From the NCBI GenBank assembly GCA_012032065.1, contig JAAURV010000090.1, forward strand, positions 1 through 9,934: a stretch of DNA of 9,934 nucleotides. The letters are read 5' to 3'. The stretch's first letter is position 1; each line of letters begins with the position of its first letter. Under the pieces are notes generated by a model. That model searched no databases, was not told the origin of the DNA, and saw only the letters and a list, made by a program, of their open reading frames with translations. The translations under genes were made by a program, and so were the position numbers. Shown here one piece after another: positions 1-7,524 of this stretch. The stretch is from Hyphomicrobiales bacterium (lineage in GTDB: Bacteria > Pseudomonadota > Alphaproteobacteria > Rhizobiales > Aestuariivirgaceae).

Positions 1-529
1 AGATGCTCTTCAACCGCGGCGTGATCTCGACAAAGTTGCAGGGCATGTGCCGGTAATCGAGCTGTGGTTTCAGGATTTCATCCCAGCCGTCACGGCAGGC
101 GCCGGGCGAACCCGGCAGGCAGAAGATGAACTTGCCCTTGGCCACACCCGCTGTTGCCCGCGACTGAACCGTGGACGTGCCGATCTTCTGAAACGACACC
201 ATCTGGAAAACGGTGGCGAAGCCCTCGATTTCCTTCTCGAAAAGCGGGCGCACGGCTTCGATGGTCACATCGCGGCCAGTGAGACCGGTGCCGCCGGTGG
301 AGATGATGACGTCAATATCGCTGCGGTTGAACCAATCCCGTATCACGGCGCGAATGGCGCGGATATCGTCTTTCACGATCTTGCGCGCCGACAGCAGGTG
401 ACCGGCTTCGGCGGCGCGGTCGGCGAGTGTTTGGCCGGATTTATCGTCTTCGAGCGTACGCGAATCCGACACGGTCAATATCGCGATGCGCACGGGGATG
501 AATTGCCGTTCGGCGGGACCTGGGTTCAT
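1..529 (-). CDS. moaB: MoaB, molybdenum cofactor biosynthesis protein (3' end at window edge)
   Basis: MoaB/MogA-fold protein of molybdenum cofactor synthesis, the family that adenylylates molybdopterin before metal insertion; cytoplasmic. The frame reads 176 codons from the ATG at 529 to the window edge without a stop. Visible are the N-terminal strand ending in TVSDSR (19-24), the conserved loop STGGTGLTGRDVT (77-89) that binds molybdopterin, and the C-terminal FCLPGSPGAC (136-145). The last visible residues (MPCNFVEITPRL) match the usual end of the family, so at most a few codons are missing. An in-frame TAA lies just upstream of the ATG, so this start is the furthest possible. No good Shine-Dalgarno is seen before it. 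It lies 45 bases behind the UDG gene on the same strand, probably in one transcript. The fold is certain; MoaB rather than MogA is from the overall pattern. Confidence 0.93.
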   Translation of the reverse strand, partial: MNPGPAERQFIPVRIAILTVSDSRTLEDDKSGQTLADRAAEAGHLLSARKIVKDDIRAIRAVIRDWFNRSDIDVIISTGGTGLTGRDVTIEAVRPLFEKEIEGFATVFQMVSFQKIGTSTVQSRATAGVAKGKFIFCLPGSPGACRDGWDEILKPQLDYRHMPCNFVEITPRLKSI

Positions 530-574
530 GGCCGGGAGTTATTCAGCGCGCCGTGGCAAAAGAAAGACGGTACG

Positions 575-1333
575 TCAATTTTTCGCCATGACTTCGGCGA
601 GCGCAAGGAAGTCACGCCAAGCGAGCCGCTTTTGCGCGGGCTGCCTGAGCAGATAAGCAGGATGCAATGTTGCAAGCAGCGGGATCACTTGTCCGGCTTG
701 ACCAAAATCGAACCATTTGCCCCGCAGTTTCAGAATTCCGTCGTTGCGGCCGAGCAGCCGTTGAGTTGGCGTCGCGCCTAGGCACACGATGAAGCGGGGC
801 TTTTGCAACTCGATGGTGCGCATAAGGAATGGCAGGCACATCTGGGTTTCGGTTTCGGTCGGCGTCCGATTGCCGGGTGGGCGCCAATAAATGGTATTGG
901 TGATAAAGACCGACTTTGCTGGATCGCTTTCGGCGCGCGAAACACCAATCGCCGCCAGCATTCGGTCGAGCAGCTGGCCCGAGCGGCCGACGAAGGGTTT
1001 ACCCAACTCGTCCTCTTCGCGGCCCGGCGCTTCGCCGATCAGCATGACATGGGCCTGTGGGTTTCCATCGGCGAAACAGAGCCGGGTTGCCGTTTTTTTG
1101 AGCGGACAGGCATCGAAACGCGACAACGCTTGCTCGATCTCGGCAAGCGATGAGCAGGCAGCGGCAATGGAGGCAGCGTCGCCCCTCGGCGCCGGTGGCG
1201 CAACATTTGCGAGCTCTTGCTGCGCCGGAGCGGGCGGTGGAGCCAGCCGGTTCGCCGCCGCCTCCTGGACAACTTCGTCGGCGCCCATGTCGACAAGCCA
1301 AACCAGCGCGGCGGCAGCCTCGACGGGCGTCAT
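575..1333 (-). CDS. Uracil-DNA glycosylase, family-4-like, two iron-sulfur cysteines replaced
   Basis: Removes uracil from DNA to start base-excision repair. With the ATG at 1333 it is 252 residues. A variable Ala/Pro-rich N-terminal part (about 1-65) precedes the catalytic domain. Family-4 motifs are GEAPGREED (100-108), GKPFVGRSGQLLDRML (111-126), the TN..YWRPPGNR.P loop (145-158) and HPAYLLR (224-230). Aligned from memory to Thermus UDGa, the four [4Fe-4S] ligands become Phe73, Cys76, Trp150 and Cys166, so two are lost and a normal cluster is unlikely. Alphaproteobacterial homologues often share this WRPPGNR form. There is no KRRIH insert and the motif is GEAPG, not GEQPG, so it is not UdgX. 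The start is uncertain: ATG 1354 and TTG 1360 are in frame upstream, with a GGAGGG about 11 bases before the TTG; ATG 1333 has AAGGGA 10 bases upstream. It is divergent from ETF-QO. Confidence 0.9.
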   Translation of the reverse strand: MTPVEAAAALVWLVDMGADEVVQEAAANRLAPPPAPAQQELANVAPPAPRGDAASIAAACSSLAEIEQALSRFDACPLKKTATRLCFADGNPQAHVMLIGEAPGREEDELGKPFVGRSGQLLDRMLAAIGVSRAESDPAKSVFITNTIYWRPPGNRTPTETETQMCLPFLMRTIELQKPRFIVCLGATPTQRLLGRNDGILKLRGKWFDFGQAGQVIPLLATLHPAYLLRQPAQKRLAWRDFLALAEVMAKN

Positions 1334-1428
1334 GTCGTTCCGTTCCCTTTCCATGTCCAAATCGGCAATATCCCTCCGCGGGCGGTCACACTATATAAAT
1401 GCCCGAAAGGCAACCCGGGAGTTTTGCT
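1334..1428. promoter_or_regulatory. Divergent intergenic region with AT-rich TATATAAA patch
   Basis: This short region separates the head-to-head UDG and ETF-QO genes and must hold or overlap both promoters. The only AT-rich patch in a GC-rich setting is ctatataaat at 1391-1400. TATAAA at 1394-1399 would serve as a -10 for ETF-QO, with transcription starting a few bases further on, upstream of the GTG start at 1429. Because the patch is nearly symmetric it could also act on the minus strand. I see no convincing -35 box on either side, so this is a weak prediction. Confidence 0.3.
1417..1421 (+). promoter_or_regulatory. Shine-Dalgarno deciding the ETF-QO start
   Basis: GGGAG lies 7 bases before an in-frame GTG at 1429. 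The alternative ATG at 1399 has no Shine-Dalgarno and sits on top of the candidate -10 box. This favours the GTG start. Confidence 0.55.
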
Positions 1429-3075
1429 GTGGATCAAGTTCAGCGCGAGGCCATGGATTATGACGTCGTCATCGTCGGCGCGGGGCCGGCGGGCCTTGCC
1501 GCGGCCATTCGCGTAAAACAGCTGTCGCCGGCGTTGTCGGTTTGCGTGCTGGAGAAGGGCTCGGAAGTCGGCGCGCATATTCTTTCCGGTGCGGTGATCG
1601 ATCCAATTGCGCTCAACGAATTGATTCCGGACTGGAAAGAGAAGGGCGCGCCGCTCAACACGCCGGTCACCGAGGATCGCTTCTATGTCGTGGGCTCCAA
1701 TGGCGCGCTTCGCGTCCCCAATGCGCTGATGCCGCCGCTCATGAACAATCATGGCAACTATGCTGTCTCGCTTGGGAACGTCTGCCGCTGGCTGGCGCAG
1801 CAGGCGGAAGGCCTGGGCGTCGAGATTTATCCGGGCTTTGCCGCGTCGGAGGCGCTGTATTCCGACGACGGATCGCTCGCGGGCGTCGTGGCCGGCGTCC
1901 TGGGCATCGCCCGCGACGGCAGCCATAAGGCTGACTACCAACCCGGCATGGAACTTCGCGGCAAATATGTGCTGATCGCGGAAGGCGCCAGGGGATCGCT
2001 CGCCAAGCAGATCATCGCCAAGTTCGGTCTGTCCGAGGGCCGTGAGCCACAGAAGTACGGCCTTGGCATGAAGGAACTGTGGGAGGTGAAGCCTGAAAAC
2101 CACCGACAGGGGCAAGTGACCCACACCATGGGATGGCCGCTCGGCCTAAAGACCGGTGGCGGGAGTTTTATGTATCATCTCGAGGACAATCTCGTTTCGA
2201 TCGGCTTCGTGGTTCACCTCAACTACGAGAATCCCCATCTGTATCCTTACATGGAGTTCCAGCGCTTCAAGCATCACCCGCTGATCGCGTCCGTGCTCGA
2301 AGGCGGGCGCCGCATTGCTTATGGCGCGCGCGCGATAACCGAGGGCGGCCTGCAATCGGTGCCCAAGCTTGCCTTCCCAGGTGGCGCGCTGATTGGCTGC
2401 TCGGCTGGGTTCGTCAACCTGCCTCGCATCAAGGGTTCCCACAACGCCATGAAGACGGGAATGCTGGCGGCGGAGGCGGCAGTTGCCGCGCTGGCTCAGG
2501 GCCGCGCGGGAGATACGCTAGATGAGTATGAATCCGCATATCTTGGAAGTTGGGTTTACAAAGACTTACACCGCGTGCGCAACGTAAAGCCCATGTGGTC
2601 GAAGCTCGGCCTTGCCGGCGGCGTGGCGCTTGGCGCAGCCGACATGTGGCTCAACCAGCTCTTCGGTTTTGGATTCGGAACCTGGAAGCATGGCAAGGCG
2701 GACTTCGCGACGCTGAAGCCTGCGCCGGCTTGCAAACCAATCGTTTACCCAAAGCCCGATGGCGTCATTTCCTTCGACCGCCTCACCAATGTCGCCTTCT
2801 CCGCCACCAATCACGAAGAAGACGAACCATCGCACCTGCAATTGAAAGATGCGAGAATTCCCATCGCCGTCAACCTTCCCACCTGGGCGGAACCCGCCCA
2901 GCGCTACTGTCCAGCCGGCGTTTACGAAGTGGTAGGAGAAGGAACCGAGGCGCGGTTCCAAATCAACCACCAGAACTGCGTTCACTGCAAAACCTGCGAC
3001 ATCAAGGATCCCTCCCAGAACATAAACTGGGCCGTGCCCCAAGGCGGCGAAGGGCCGAACTATCCCAATATGTGA
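1429..3075 (+). CDS. etfQO: Electron transfer flavoprotein-ubiquinone oxidoreductase (ETF-QO)
   Basis: Takes electrons from reduced ETF, which collects them from acyl-CoA and other dehydrogenases, and passes them to ubiquinone at the inner membrane. From the GTG at 1429 it is 548 residues, the family's usual length. The FAD-binding VVIVGAGPAG is at 13-22, followed by a typical EKG.E.GAH.LSGAV segment. The C-terminal ferredoxin-like part carries CPAGVYE (Cys494) and NCVHCKTCDIKDP (Cys517, 520, 523), the four [4Fe-4S] ligands, and the protein ends in the family's NINW..P.GG.GP.Y..M. The start at GTG 1429 is chosen over ATG 1399 (558 residues) for its Shine-Dalgarno. The frame is intact. No clear terminator follows; a weak hairpin at 3113-3128 (CGGTT/AACCG) has no T-tract. 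The identification is secure, only the start is in doubt. Confidence 0.97.
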   Translation: MDQVQREAMDYDVVIVGAGPAGLAAAIRVKQLSPALSVCVLEKGSEVGAHILSGAVIDPIALNELIPDWKEKGAPLNTPVTEDRFYVVGSNGALRVPNALMPPLMNNHGNYAVSLGNVCRWLAQQAEGLGVEIYPGFAASEALYSDDGSLAGVVAGVLGIARDGSHKADYQPGMELRGKYVLIAEGARGSLAKQIIAKFGLSEGREPQKYGLGMKELWEVKPENHRQGQVTHTMGWPLGLKTGGGSFMYHLEDNLVSIGFVVHLNYENPHLYPYMEFQRFKHHPLIASVLEGGRRIAYGARAITEGGLQSVPKLAFPGGALIGCSAGFVNLPRIKGSHNAMKTGMLAAEAAVAALAQGRAGDTLDEYESAYLGSWVYKDLHRVRNVKPMWSKLGLAGGVALGAADMWLNQLFGFGFGTWKHGKADFATLKPAPACKPIVYPKPDGVISFDRLTNVAFSATNHEEDEPSHLQLKDARIPIAVNLPTWAEPAQRYCPAGVYEVVGEGTEARFQINHQNCVHCKTCDIKDPSQNINWAVPQGGEGPNYPNM

Positions 3076-3208
3076 CCTGCCATATAGTCAGACCGCCAGT
3101 TTTGTTCAGCTTCGGTTAGGCACAACCGGGATTTGAGCCAGGTCGCGCCGAAAGCGATTAAAATTCGAACATATTGCGAAACCTAGCCTTGAATCTGCTC
3201 AGCTAATC

Positions 3209-3242
3209 CTCCTGCGAGAATTCCAATGATCCTCAGGAGAGG
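3209..3242 (+). promoter_or_regulatory. Strong Shine-Dalgarno with upstream complementary CTCCTG
   Basis: AGGAGAGG at 3235-3242, 8 bases before the ATG at 3251, is the strongest ribosome-binding site in the window. CTCCTG at 3209-3214 is an exact reverse complement of CAGGAG at 3234-3239, so the site could be folded away in a 6-bp hairpin with a 19-base loop. This may limit translation or be chance. In the rest of the 175-base gap (3076-3250) I see no convincing promoter or terminator; TTGAGC near 3133 with GATTAA 17 bases later is too weak to call. Confidence 0.45.
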
Positions 3243-3250
3243 TAGCGATC

Positions 3251-4841
3251 ATGTCCGACGGCAAGAAGTGTGTGGCAAAACGTGGAATCCTGCACAAATT
3301 TTTGAAAGGCGAGCACGGATCCGTAAGCTGGATCATGGGCGCCGCGGCATTTCCGGTCGTTATCGCCGCGGGAGTAGCCATCGACTCGATCCGCATCAAC
3401 CGTGAGCAGACTTCGTTGCCGCCGCGGTCGACTCGGCGGCGCTTGCCGTCGCCGCTTCCGAGGAAAGCGATTTCACCGGCTTGTCGACGGCGCAGAAAAA
3501 TCAGCGGCTGCAGGAACTGGGTGTCCTAGCCCAGGACTACATAGAGAAGAACTATCACTCGACTGCCCCCGCGGGGTGATCGACACCGAACTCACCATTA
3601 CCGACACTACGGTTGAAGTTCACGCCACGCGCGAGATCCCGATGACGCTGACATCGCTTATCGGCATCGAACATGCGAATCTTGACGCGACCGCGGAAGT
3701 GACGCGCGGCAATCCGGGCGAGGATGGACTGTCGAAGGTCGAGATCGCGCTAGTGCTCGACACCACGGGTTCGATGAGCGGCACGAAAATCACCGCACTC
3801 AAAAACGCCGCGCATTCGATGAAAAACATCGTTTTCGGCGCCGACAACGCGACGAACGAGGACGTGAAGATGGCGATTGTGCCATTTTCTACCGCAGTCA
3901 ACGTCGGTTCCAGCAACAATAATGCGACCTGGCTCGACACCACGGGCCTCTCGTCCTACTCGCGGGCGAATTTTAGCCAGAGTGCAGGACTCCGTCATAA
4001 CATGTGGGCCTGGAATGCCATTGGCCGCACATGGCCCGGTTGCGTGGAAATGCGTGCAGGCACTCTTGCGACCGACGACACCGCGCCTTCAATCGGCACG
4101 CCCGCAACGCTGTTCACGCCGATGTTTGCACCCGACGAACCCAGCACAAATTACAGCTGTGGCTCGGGCAGCTGCAGTTATCTAAATAGCTACATGTCGG
4201 ACCTGCATGTGAGTGGCGATTCGCACCAGACCAGGCAGCGGAGAACCAACAAATATGTGACAACCAATACCATCGACACGAGTAGCGGCCGTGGCCCGGA
4301 CTACAACTGCAAAATGGCCCCCATTGTGCCGCTGACCAGCGTCAAGGCGAACATCACCGCCGGCATCAACGCGCTGAATGCAGCAGGAAGCACGATCATT
4401 TCGGAAGGCGCAGCCTGGGGCTGGCGCGTTCTCTCCCCGACCGCGCCTTTCGCGGAAGGCTCTGCCTATGACAGCGAATGGGCGAAGATTCTCGTCATCA
4501 TGACCGACGGCGAAAACGATCTGTCGAGCAACTCGTCATTCAACGGTTCGCCCTACACCACCGTCGGCTATCTGGCCCAGAACAGGCTTGGCAGCACGTC
4601 GGCAAGCGGCGGCGAGTCTGTGTTGAACACGCGTCTGGCAACGACCTGCACGAATGCCAAGGCGACGGGCATAACGGTCTACACCATCGGATTCCAGATC
4701 CCGAGCAACACCGTGCGCACGCTACTGCAGAACTGCGCGACCGACCCCACGAAGTTCATCGAGGCGCCGAGCGAGGCGGAACTGATCGAAGCCTTCGAAA
4801 TCATCGGCAACGACCTGGCCGATATGTATCTGAGCAGATAA
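3251..4841 (+). CDS. TadG-like pilus-associated protein with vWA domain, two apparent -1 frameshifts
   Basis: Resembles TadG-family proteins: an N-terminal TadE/G-type membrane anchor and a secreted von Willebrand A domain, thought to work in Flp/Tad pilus assembly or adhesion. The first frame (from 3251) gives GEHGSVSWIMGAAAFPVV and AGVAIDSIRIN, the usual signal-like transmembrane segment (about residues 20-50). The second frame (3409-3576) gives DFVAAAVDSAALAVAAS, the typical 'DAAALA' helix. The third runs to 4841 with the vWA core: VEIALVLDTTGSMSG (metal-site motif) and LVIMTDGEND (later metal-site Asp). Each junction lacks one base; adding both gives 1593 bases, 530 residues. As sequenced the first frame stops early, so the gene is either broken or affected by sequence errors. 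It has its own Shine-Dalgarno and terminator, so it is a single-gene unit. No tad ATPase, secretin or prepilin gene is nearby, so a pilus role is only inferred. Confidence 0.8.
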
Positions 4842-4863
4842 GACAGATCGTCCCGAGACTCAC

Positions 4864-4896
4864 GCCGGCGCTCCCCAGGGGGCGCCGGCTTTTTTT
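4864..4896 (+). terminator. Rho-independent terminator after the TadG-like gene
   Basis: GCCGGCGC (4864-4871) pairs exactly with GCGCCGGC (4882-4889). Inside, CCCC (4873-4876) faces GGGG (4878-4881). Seven T residues follow (4890-4896). It lies 22 bases past the stop at 4841 and insulates the TPR-ispE unit from the gene before it. Confidence 0.93.
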
Positions 4897-4993
4897 ACGG
4901 ATTGCGGGTTTCGCGAAAAAACCGCATTTTAACTCCAAGGGCATAACGAATCCCTCGTTCATGCCAATTGTCCCTCGGAGTGACCGCTTATCC

Positions 4994-6707
4994 ATGCAGG
5001 CAAAGATCATTGCAGCGCTGGCATTTGCCGCCAGCAGCCTTTACGCAGCGCCGTCGATGGCCGAACTCGATTCCGGCTCGTCCCTCTCCGGCAGTTATCT
5101 GGCCGGACGCACCGCCGGCAAAGAGCGAGACAACGACATTGCGTCGTCCTACTTGCGCGATGCCCTCAAGGAAGATGCGGAGAACCCGGTTCTGCTCGAA
5201 CGCGTTTTCTCGCTCGATCTCGCCCAGGGAAAGATCGCCGAGGCGGAAGATCTGGCGAAGCGCGTCATCGCTTTCAATAGTCAGCAGCGCATGGCCCGGA
5301 TCGTTCTGGGCCTCAAGGATTTCAGAGCGGGGCGCTATGGCAAGGCGCGCGAACATTTCACCGAAGCTTCCTACACGCCTGTCGGCGAACTCACCTCTTC
5401 GCTGCTTTCAGCATGGGCCTATGCCGGGGATCGCGCCCTCAACCGGGCGCTCAAGTCGCTCGACAAGCTGGACGCCAACGAGTCGTTCGCGAATTTCAAG
5501 AATTTCCACGCCGCTCTGATCGCGGACCTGATGGGCGTGCCGATTCGGGCCGAGGTGTTTTACAAAAAGGCCTACGAACAGGCGGGAACCTCGCTCCGCG
5601 TTGTGCAGGCTTACGGCAATTTCCTGGAGCGGAGCGGCAGGGCGAAGGACGCGGAGAAAGTCTACCGCACCTTCCTCGATGGCGCGGACAACAATCCGCT
5701 CGTGGGCAAGGCGCTTGAGGAACTGCTCGCCGGCAAGAAGCCGGAGCGGTTCGTCACGAGCGCCAAGGCAGGCGCGGCCGAGGCGTCTGTTTTCGCTTGC
5801 GACCGCGATGACCGACGAGCAGAGCATCGATGTCGCCATCCTCTACACCCAGCTGGCGCTGTCGATCGAGCCGAAATCGCCGGTCTACCTCACGCTCTTG
5901 GGCGACATCTACGAGGACATGCAGCGCTACGAGGAAGCCATCGCGGCCTACGATACCATTGCGCCCGCATCCGAATTAAAGTCGAATGCCGACATCGAAA
6001 CGGCCACCAATTTGCAACGGCTGGAAAAGAGCAAGGATGCGGTAACGCGGCTCGATCACCTGCTCGCCCGCGACGCTTCGAATTACGATGCGCTGGTGAC
6101 GCTCGGCAACATCCACCGCAACAACGAAGAGTATGCAAAGGCGTCCGAAGTCTACTCGCGGGCCATCGCGCTCTTGAAGGAGCCGCAGAAGGAGAACTGG
6201 CGGGTTTTCTATTACCGCGGTATCGCCTTCGAGCGCCAGAAGTTGTGGGACAAGGCGGAGCCCGATTTCCGCAAGGCGCTGTCGCTCGAGCCCGACGAGC
6301 CGCTGATCTTGAACTATCTCGGCTACTCGATGATCGAGAAGAAAGTGAACCTCACCGAGGCGCTCGGCATGGTGAAGAAAGCCGTGGAGTTGAAACCCAA
6401 CGACGGCTTCATCGTCGACAGCCTTGGCTGGGCCTACTACCAGCTTGGCGACTACGAGGAAGCGGTGACGCATCTCGAGCGCGCGGTGGAGCTGACGCCG
6501 GCCGATCCGATCATCGGCGAGCATCTGGGCGACGTTTACTGGAAAGTGGGCCGCAAGCTCGAAGCCAAGTTCCAGTGGCAGCACTCCAAGGACAACAAGC
6601 CGGAGCCCGACGATCTCAAGCGCATCGAAGGGAAACTCAGCAGCGGCCTGCCGGACGAACCGGCGGTGAAGCCCGCCGAGAACGCCAAGACTCCGAACAA
6701 CGGCTGA
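4994..6707 (+). CDS. Secreted tetratricopeptide-repeat protein, apparent +1 frameshift
   Basis: Large TPR protein of the kind that sits before ispE in many alphaproteobacteria; exact function unknown, probably a periplasmic or envelope scaffold. A signal peptide is clear: MQAK, hydrophobic IIAALAFAASSLYAA, and a likely cleavage after PSMA (Ala23). Family hallmarks include SGSYLAGR, NSQQRMARIVLGL, YTPVGELTSSLL and NESFANFKNFHAALIAD in the N-terminal half. The C-terminal half has TPR units such as LLGDIYEDMQRYEEAIAAY, RKALSLEPDEPLILNYLGYS and DSLGWAYYQLGDYEEAVTHLERAVEL. The frame changes near 5786: the surplus T in gcgTctg breaks GCG-CTG-TTT-TCG. Removing it gives 1713 bases, 570 residues. An in-frame ATG at 4961 would add 11 residues; neither start has an ideal Shine-Dalgarno. 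The stop overlaps the ispE start by one base. Confidence 0.85.
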
Positions 6708-7524
6708 TGGCGCTGGCGCGCGCCAAGATCAATCTGGCGCTGCATGTGCTGGGCCGGCGGGACGACGGCTACCATGAGCTCGATTCGATCGTGGCGTTTG
6801 CGAATGTGGGCGATGTTGTCTCGCTCGAACCCGCCGCCGGGAACGCAATCGAGGTGACTGGTCCCTTCGCGCGTTTTGTGCCCTGCGATGAGTCCAATCT
6901 GGCGCTGCGCGCACTGGCGCTTGCCATGGACCTCGGCAAAGTGCCGCGCCCAATGAAAGTGACTCTGGAAAAGAATCTTCCGGTTGCCTCCGGCATGGGA
7001 GGCGGTTCGGCGGATGCCGCCGCAGTGTTTAAACTGGCGCTTCCCGATGCCGATCCGGTCCGGCTTGCCGCGGCGGCGTTGCGGCTCGGGGCGGACATTC
7101 CCGTCTGTCTTCATGGCGCGATGTGCCGGATGCGTGGCGTGGGAGAGCAGATCGCGCCCCTTCCTGTTGCAAAACCACTTCAACGCGGATACTGGCCAAT
7201 CCAGGCGTCGCAGCCTCGACCGCGGATGTGTTCAAGTCGCTTGGATTGAAGCCGGGACAGCGGTTCCGCGATCCAATCGCACGCGAGGACGATCCGCGCT
7301 CCTGGCGCAACGATCTCTCCGATGCGGCCATTGCCGTGGCCCCGGAGATCGCAGACGTTCTCGATGAACTTTCGAATGTTCGTGAAGCAGGACCCGTGCG
7401 CATGTCGGGATCCGGAGCCACTTGCTTCGCTCTCTTCGAAACGCGCGCTGCGGCCGAAACCGCGGCGGAGCGGATCTCCGACCGCCGGCCGCAATGGTGG
7501 GTTCGCGCGGCGAGCCTTCAGTAG
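6707..7524 (+). CDS. ispE: IspE, 4-diphosphocytidyl-2-C-methyl-D-erythritol kinase, apparent -1 frameshift
   Basis: ATP-dependent kinase of the MEP (non-mevalonate) isoprenoid pathway, phosphorylating CDP-methylerythritol in the cytoplasm. It is a GHMP kinase: AKINLALHVLGRR.DGYHEL at 6-24 with the conserved Lys7, the ATP-binding loop PVASGMGGGSADAAA (92-106), and LGADIPV with the catalytic-type Asp130. The C-terminal half holds NPGVAASTADVF and the glycine-rich MSGSGATCFALF. These halves lie in different frames, joined near 7172-7186 where one base is missing; restoring it gives 819 bases, 272 residues. As sequenced, translation would leave the frame after about residue 158 and stop at 7249, without the C-terminal domain. 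Since ispE is usually essential, a sequence error is more likely than a real mutation. The ATG overlaps the TPR stop (TGATG), implying translational coupling. The stop overlaps the convergent polyprenyl synthase stop. Confidence 0.9.

Noticed and set aside
47..781. A 244-codon plus-strand open frame over moaB and UDG
   Set aside because: It is antisense to two recognisable genes and matches no family; long shadows are expected at this GC content.
1330..2124. A 264-codon minus-strand open frame opposite ETF-QO
   Set aside because: Antisense shadow; ETF-QO is intact and full length on the plus strand.
3113..3128. Hairpin after ETF-QO as a terminator
   Set aside because: Only five Watson-Crick pairs and no following T-tract.
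3400..3580. Programmed ribosomal frameshifting in the TadG-like gene
   Set aside because: No slippery heptamer with a downstream structure is evident, two sites would be needed, and neighbouring genes also carry shifts, which favours error or decay.
3754..3950. A repeated 15-base stretch coding LDTTG in the vWA gene
   Set aside because: Only two copies, about 175 bases apart, with no wider similarity; one copy is the metal-site motif and the other looks coincidental.
4904..4930. Second hairpin (GCGG..TTT / AAA..CCGC) after the strong terminator
   Set aside because: The stem is bulged and AT-rich in its inner half, with only a short T run after it; the terminator at 4864-4896 is sufficient.
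4478..7249. A 923-codon open frame suggesting a giant TPR-IspE fusion
   Set aside because: Its first part is out of frame with the vWA gene, its middle is out of frame with clear TPR coding, and it ends in nonsense after the ispE frameshift.
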